DNA of 9,711 bases from Hyphomicrobiales bacterium (lineage in GTDB: Bacteria; Pseudomonadota; Alphaproteobacteria; Rhizobiales; Xanthobacteraceae). The notes below the pieces were generated by a model, which saw only the letters and a program-made list of their open reading frames with translations, was not told where the DNA came from and ran no database searches. The translations under genes and the position numbers were made by a program. The DNA is taken from positions 1 through 9,711 of the forward strand of contig PLTE01000033.1 of the NCBI GenBank assembly GCA_003164375.1, written 5' to 3'. Positions 6,741 through 9,711 of this stretch are shown one piece after another (positions within the stretch are counted from its first letter, which is position 1; each line of letters starts with the position of its first letter).

Positions 6741-7181
6741 TCAACGGGGTAGCAGAACGGAGATCGAGGTTTTGCCCGGCGTGGGTAAAAGCGTGGCGGT
6801 GCACTCGAAATGGGCGCCGCCATGGTCGATTTCAGTCAACTCGTCACCGGTTCGCAGTGCTTTCTGATGGCATCTTATCGCGCCTTGTTTGATTGGCCCG
6901 ACGGGTAATCGAATGACCGCGTAAGCTGCTTGGCCGACAAATTCGAAGAATGCGTCCGGCGGCAGTCCGAGACCTAGGCCCACTTCGACGCCAAGAGTCG
7001 GCCAACATTCGACCGCCAATTCACTGATGTCCTGCAGCTTGAGAAAAATCTTCATAGTTTCTCGGCGATCGAGTGTCGCATTGGTCAGCCGCACTAGGTC
7101 CGCGGCGCGCATATCGCATTCGTTGGCTATCGCCGGCGTTGAGAGGCCGAGTAATGAGAGGAGCAAATAACAAGATTTCAT
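6741..7181 (-). CDS. Small secreted hypothetical protein
   Basis: A 146-aa protein of unknown function. It begins with a standard signal peptide (MKSCYLLLSLLGLSTPAIA), with likely cleavage after A19 (AIA before NE), predicting a periplasmic or secreted mature form of about 127 residues. The mature part has four cysteines (C22, C59, C104, C127), enough for two disulfides. It also has a Gly/Leu-rich stretch (VEVGLGLGLPPDAFFEFVG, 65-83) and no membrane helix. I do not recognise the family. Its ATG overlaps the stop of the upstream cysteine-rich reading frame in an ATGA junction, implying translational coupling of two exported proteins. Ribosome site weak. Codon and base usage appears less GC-extreme than in neighbouring genes, by eye only. 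Confidence 0.7.
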   Translation of the reverse strand: MKSCYLLLSLLGLSTPAIANECDMRAADLVRLTNATLDRRETMKIFLKLQDISELAVECWPTLGVEVGLGLGLPPDAFFEFVGQAAYAVIRLPVGPIKQGAIRCHQKALRTGDELTEIDHGGAHFECTATLLPTPGKTSISVLLPR

Positions 7182-7457
7182 GGCTTGCTCGACTCGTTCG
7201 CCGGCGTTGGCGCTTGCGGTTTGGACTCGATTACCCTGACACCCAATCTTGCGGCATTATCTGCATCCGAACTGACGTCCTCGGCTGCGCAACGCGGTGT
7301 AGGTGGACTGCCGCACACACGCCCAATATTGCTCCATCCTACACACTTCCCATAAGGACCGCGATAGCCGGGGCCGTCCTTGCAGCCGCATCTGCCGCAA
7401 GCCTGTGCTTCAGCGATGATGAGCAGAAGCGCGATAGATGCGAGTAAAAAACCGCAT
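7178..7457 (-). pseudogene. Frameshifted six-cysteine secreted peptide gene
   Basis: The sequence carries a clean reading frame of about 85 codons with no standard start codon at its head. Reading from the ATG at 7457, a run of six T (7446-7451) shifts translation into a stop at 7410-7412 after 15 residues. With five T instead, the ATG runs in frame for exactly 92 residues. These give a textbook signal peptide (MRFLLASIALLLIIAEAQA), then a mature chain with six cysteines (C20, C23, C25, C38, C48, C56). The CGCKDGPGYRGPYGKCVGW and VCGSPPTPRC segments resemble small unnamed secreted proteins I recall from rhizobia. The last 30 residues are polar. The stop TGA overlaps the next gene's ATG (7178-7181). 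It could be a recent pseudogene, a phase-variable gene, or a base-call error. Confidence 0.72.
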
Positions 7458-7565
7458 TATTACTTGCTCTATAGACTTAACACCAAGCGTCGCATGCGGC
7501 TGAAGACATCGAGGTTGAGCCTTGGCTTGATGGTGCCGCCTCTAGCTTGCTTCGGCGCTACGCTC

Positions 7566-7577
7566 CTCGCAATGACG
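7566..7577 (-). repeat. Intergenic repeat fragment (CGTCATTGCGAG type), second copy
   Basis: The reverse complement of the 12-mer at 214-225. On the minus strand it continues into GAGCGTAGCGCCGAAGCAAG, closer to the common rhizobial intergenic repeat form than the first copy. The element may extend to about 7530. It lies just downstream of the 688-aa membrane protein and upstream of the secreted-protein operon, a typical intergenic position. Confidence 0.5.
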
Positions 7578-7584
7578 AGTGCGC

Positions 7585-9651
7585 TCAGCGGCCTTCGCGC
7601 GCCCACGCGCCGGCGAGGCTGCCGAGCAGGAGCAACAGCCCGAGCAGGCCGGCAAACACCGGCAGCACGCCGATGCCACGCACCACGCTGGCGTCGCGCA
7701 TTTTCAGGCCGATCCAGTCGTCGCCCTTATAGGTGTCGCCGGAGCGCACCGCGACGATGCGCGGTATATTAAGGCCTGAGCCGTCGTCGAGCCGGCGAGA
7801 ATCGCCGCCGGTCGCATTGCTGAGCGGGGCTAGCACGGCAGTCGTCGAGGTCACCTCGGCATATTCGCGCGGATTGGCGGGACCGATATTGACGAGCGCG
7901 TTGAGCTTGCCGTCGGTCGCACGCCAAAGGCCAAGCTCGCTGGCAGTGACGCTCGATTGCCAAACGCCTGCTTTGGTGGGATCGAGCTTGAGCGTGCGCG
8001 TCGTGCCCGACGGTGAGGTGAGCGTCACGTCGGCGACTTGGTCCGCCATGGTCTGACGTCGCACCACGAGGTCGTGTCCATTGACGCTGAGCCGCAGCGC
8101 CTCTTCGTCGAGCTCGGGCTCTTTCATCAGCCAGTGCGAGAGCCGGCGTAACAGGTCGAGATGCGGTCCGCCGCCTTCGAAACCGCGCGCCCACAGCCAG
8201 ATATGGTCGGACAACAAGAGCGCCACGCGGCCTTCGCCTTCGCGCGACAGTACCAGTAACGGCTTCCGGTCCGGCCCCTGCATCACGGTCGTACCGTTGG
8301 CGTTCCTGGTATCGACGACGCGAAACCATTCGCTCCAATGCGGCGGACTAAAGTCGGAACCTTCGAGGCCGCGCGTCACCGGATGACGCTCTCCGAGCTC
8401 GGTCAGAGTCGGGCGAAACGCTTGCTCGGTGACATTGCCACTCGGCTCGGCCGGCAGGATGGCATCGAGCGGGGTGCGCCAGATGCTGGTCGGGCTCGCA
8501 TAGTCGGGACCGGCCGCCACCAGAACCGCACCACCGTCGCGCACGTAACGGGTGATGTTGTCGAAATAGATGATCGGCAACACGCCCTGGCGCGCGTAGC
8601 GGTCGAAGATGATGAGCTGGAATTCGTCGATCTTTTGCTGGAACAGCTCGCGCGTCGGGAATGCGATCAGCGACAATTCGTTGATCGGCGTGCCGTCCTG
8701 CTTCTCCGGTGGCCGCAGAATGGTGAAATGTACGAGATCGACCGAGGCGTCGGATTTCAACAGGTTGCGCCAGGTCCGCTCCCCGGCATGCGGCTCGCCT
8801 GAAACCAGCAGCACGCGCAGCTTGTCGCGCACGCCATCGATCGAGACCACGGCACGGTTGTTGACTTGCGTCAGCTCGTTCGGCAGCGCTGACGCCTCGA
8901 TCTCCACGATGTTCGGACCGCCGTGCGGAATCGGAATGGCAATCGACTGCGGCACGCCAACCGGAACCGTGCGGGTATCTACGACATCGCCATCGCGGCG
9001 CACCGTTACTTCGGCGGTTTTCTCGGTCGCGCCCTGATCCTCGACCCGGTAGGTCACGGTCTGCGGCTGGCCGACAATGCCGAAGCGCGGCGCCGCGATC
9101 AGCGCCACGCGACGGTCGCGTTCGTCCTTGTTTCCGGTGATCAACGCGTGAACCGGGGCGGCGAAGCCGAGCGCGCTGGCGTCCGCTGGCACGTCGTGGA
9201 CGCGACCGTCGGTGATCATCACGACGCCGGCAATGCGATCGGACGGCACATCGGCGAGCGTCGAACCGAGCGCCGAGAACAACCGCGTGCCGTCGGTCTC
9301 ACCGTCCGCCTGGCCGGCTTCGACGACGCGGACGTCGAGGCCGGGGATTTTGCTCAAGCGCTCGACCACCGCCGCGCGGGCGGCTTCGGTTTGCTGCGTA
9401 CGGTCGCCGAAATTCTGACTCGGGCTTTTGTCGACCACGACGACGGCGATCGAGCTGAGCGGATCGCGGTCTTCGCGCGTGAGCGACGGATTGGCGAGCG
9501 CGAGCACGATCAGCGCCAGCGCCAGCGTGCGAATGAACGCGCCGCGGCTGCGCGACACGAACAGTAAGAACGCAAGGATGCATGCTACGGCGATTGCCGC
9601 CCACAGCAGTTGAGCGCCGATAAGAGGAGCAAACGCGACACCGAGATTCAA
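7585..9651 (-). CDS. Membrane protein with VWA/MIDAS-like and amidotransferase-like modules
   Basis: A 688-aa protein. Two N-terminal hydrophobic helices (about 10-32 and 39-55) are followed by a von Willebrand A-like domain (66-170) with a MIDAS-type metal site: D74-x-S76-x-S78, T122, and D148 in MITDG. A beta-rich segment (about 185-275) leads to a class I glutamine amidotransferase-like fold (278-512). The only cysteine, C24, is in a membrane helix, so no catalytic Cys exists and amidotransferase activity is unlikely. A C-terminal beta domain and one membrane helix (about 661-683) end the protein. Rhizobial genomes often place such proteins in a MoxR-DUF58-DUF4159 cluster; the fragment just upstream fits. 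This suggests a role in envelope or metal-dependent complex assembly, by inference. The start is TTG, supported by AGGAGAG. Confidence 0.85.
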   Translation of the reverse strand: MNLGVAFAPLIGAQLLWAAIAVACILAFLLFVSRSRGAFIRTLALALIVLALANPSLTREDRDPLSSIAVVVVDKSPSQNFGDRTQQTEAARAAVVERLSKIPGLDVRVVEAGQADGETDGTRLFSALGSTLADVPSDRIAGVVMITDGRVHDVPADASALGFAAPVHALITGNKDERDRRVALIAAPRFGIVGQPQTVTYRVEDQGATEKTAEVTVRRDGDVVDTRTVPVGVPQSIAIPIPHGGPNIVEIEASALPNELTQVNNRAVVSIDGVRDKLRVLLVSGEPHAGERTWRNLLKSDASVDLVHFTILRPPEKQDGTPINELSLIAFPTRELFQQKIDEFQLIIFDRYARQGVLPIIYFDNITRYVRDGGAVLVAAGPDYASPTSIWRTPLDAILPAEPSGNVTEQAFRPTLTELGERHPVTRGLEGSDFSPPHWSEWFRVVDTRNANGTTVMQGPDRKPLLVLSREGEGRVALLLSDHIWLWARGFEGGGPHLDLLRRLSHWLMKEPELDEEALRLSVNGHDLVVRRQTMADQVADVTLTSPSGTTRTLKLDPTKAGVWQSSVTASELGLWRATDGKLNALVNIGPANPREYAEVTSTTAVLAPLSNATGGDSRRLDDGSGLNIPRIVAVRSGDTYKGDDWIGLKMRDASVVRGIGVLPVFAGLLGLLLLLGSLAGAWAREGR

Positions 9652-9655
9652 TGGG

Positions 9656-9662
9656 CTCTCCT
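9656..9662 (-). promoter_or_regulatory. Ribosome binding site supporting a TTG start
   Basis: On the minus strand AGGAGAG lies four bases before the TTG at 9651, the start of the 688-aa membrane protein. It overlaps the TAG stop of the upstream gene (9661-9663), so the two genes are likely translationally coupled. Confidence 0.7.
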
Positions 9663-9711
9663 ATTGCCCCAGCCGCTCGAGCAGCGCCGGCACGTGCACC
9701 TGGTCGCCCTT
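9661..9711 (-). CDS. C-terminal end of an upstream gene, probably DUF4159 protein (partial)
   Basis: Only the last 16 codons and the TAG stop are in the window, reading KGDQVHVPALLERLGQ. From memory, the tail QVHVPALLERLG matches the C-terminus of rhizobial DUF4159-domain membrane proteins, which normally precede a protein like the 688-aa one here. The gap to the next start is 9 bp, so they form one operon. With so few residues the identity rests on the tail motif and gene order. The rest of the gene lies beyond the window edge. Confidence 0.5.
   Translation of the reverse strand, partial: KGDQVHVPALLERLGQ

Noticed and set aside
7073..7447. 124-codon plus-strand frame across the secreted-protein operon
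   Set aside because: It overlaps two minus-strand frames that both show signal peptides and an ATGA junction, and has no motif of its own.
7458..7500. Promoter for the secreted-protein operon
   Set aside because: A TATAGA-like hexamer is present, but no -35 element with acceptable spacing could be found.
8923..9567. 214-codon plus-strand frame
   Set aside because: Antisense to the 688-aa membrane protein, and its composition looks like a shadow of the real gene.

Overview
The window looks like chromosomal DNA from a high-GC alphaproteobacterium of the Hyphomicrobiales (Rhizobiales), probably near Bradyrhizobiaceae or Xanthobacteraceae. Three things point there: an MbfA-type ferritin/VIT iron exporter with an Irr-box-like palindrome upstream, CGTCATTGCGAG-type intergenic repeats, and a large VWA/amidotransferase-like membrane protein behind what looks like the tail of a DUF4159 gene. 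No rRNA, tRNA, CRISPR array, transposase or phage gene was seen.

Layout. Positions 1-270 hold no convincing gene, only two back-to-back hairpins and a repeat fragment. At 271-1798 (+) a hydroxypyruvate isomerase-family gene is followed 4 bp later by a short-chain dehydrogenase, a two-gene catabolic operon. A possible weak terminator follows, then a conserved hypothetical tail-anchored protein (1935-2525, +). Converging on it are a metallophosphoesterase (3420-2533, -) and, upstream of that, mbfA (4428-3475, -). mbfA and a NUDIX hydrolase (4562-5044, +) diverge from a short region with a perfect 9-3-9 palindrome of the iron-response (Irr) type. A glutathionyl-hydroquinone reductase (6047-5064, -) converges on the NUDIX gene. 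Divergent from the reductase is a YhbS-like GNAT acetyltransferase (6193-6690, +).

The most interesting part is 6741-7457 (-). It is a small operon for two exported proteins. The first gene is a six-cysteine peptide that I reconstructed by reading the sequence: its frame is broken by one extra base in a run of six T near the start codon. Its stop overlaps the start of the second gene, a 146-aa secreted hypothetical protein, in an ATGA junction. A repeat fragment at 7566-7577 separates this operon from a 688-aa membrane protein (9651-7585, -; TTG start) with a VWA/MIDAS-like module and an amidotransferase-like fold. That protein sits directly behind the last 16 codons of another gene at the window edge.

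Functionally the window is a mix of housekeeping and stress genes: iron export, quinone and glutathione chemistry, nucleotide clean-up and a cell-envelope module, plus a small carbon-metabolism operon. No complete new system is evident. The best leads are the frameshifted cysteine-rich secreted peptide operon and the Irr-type site shared by two divergent genes.
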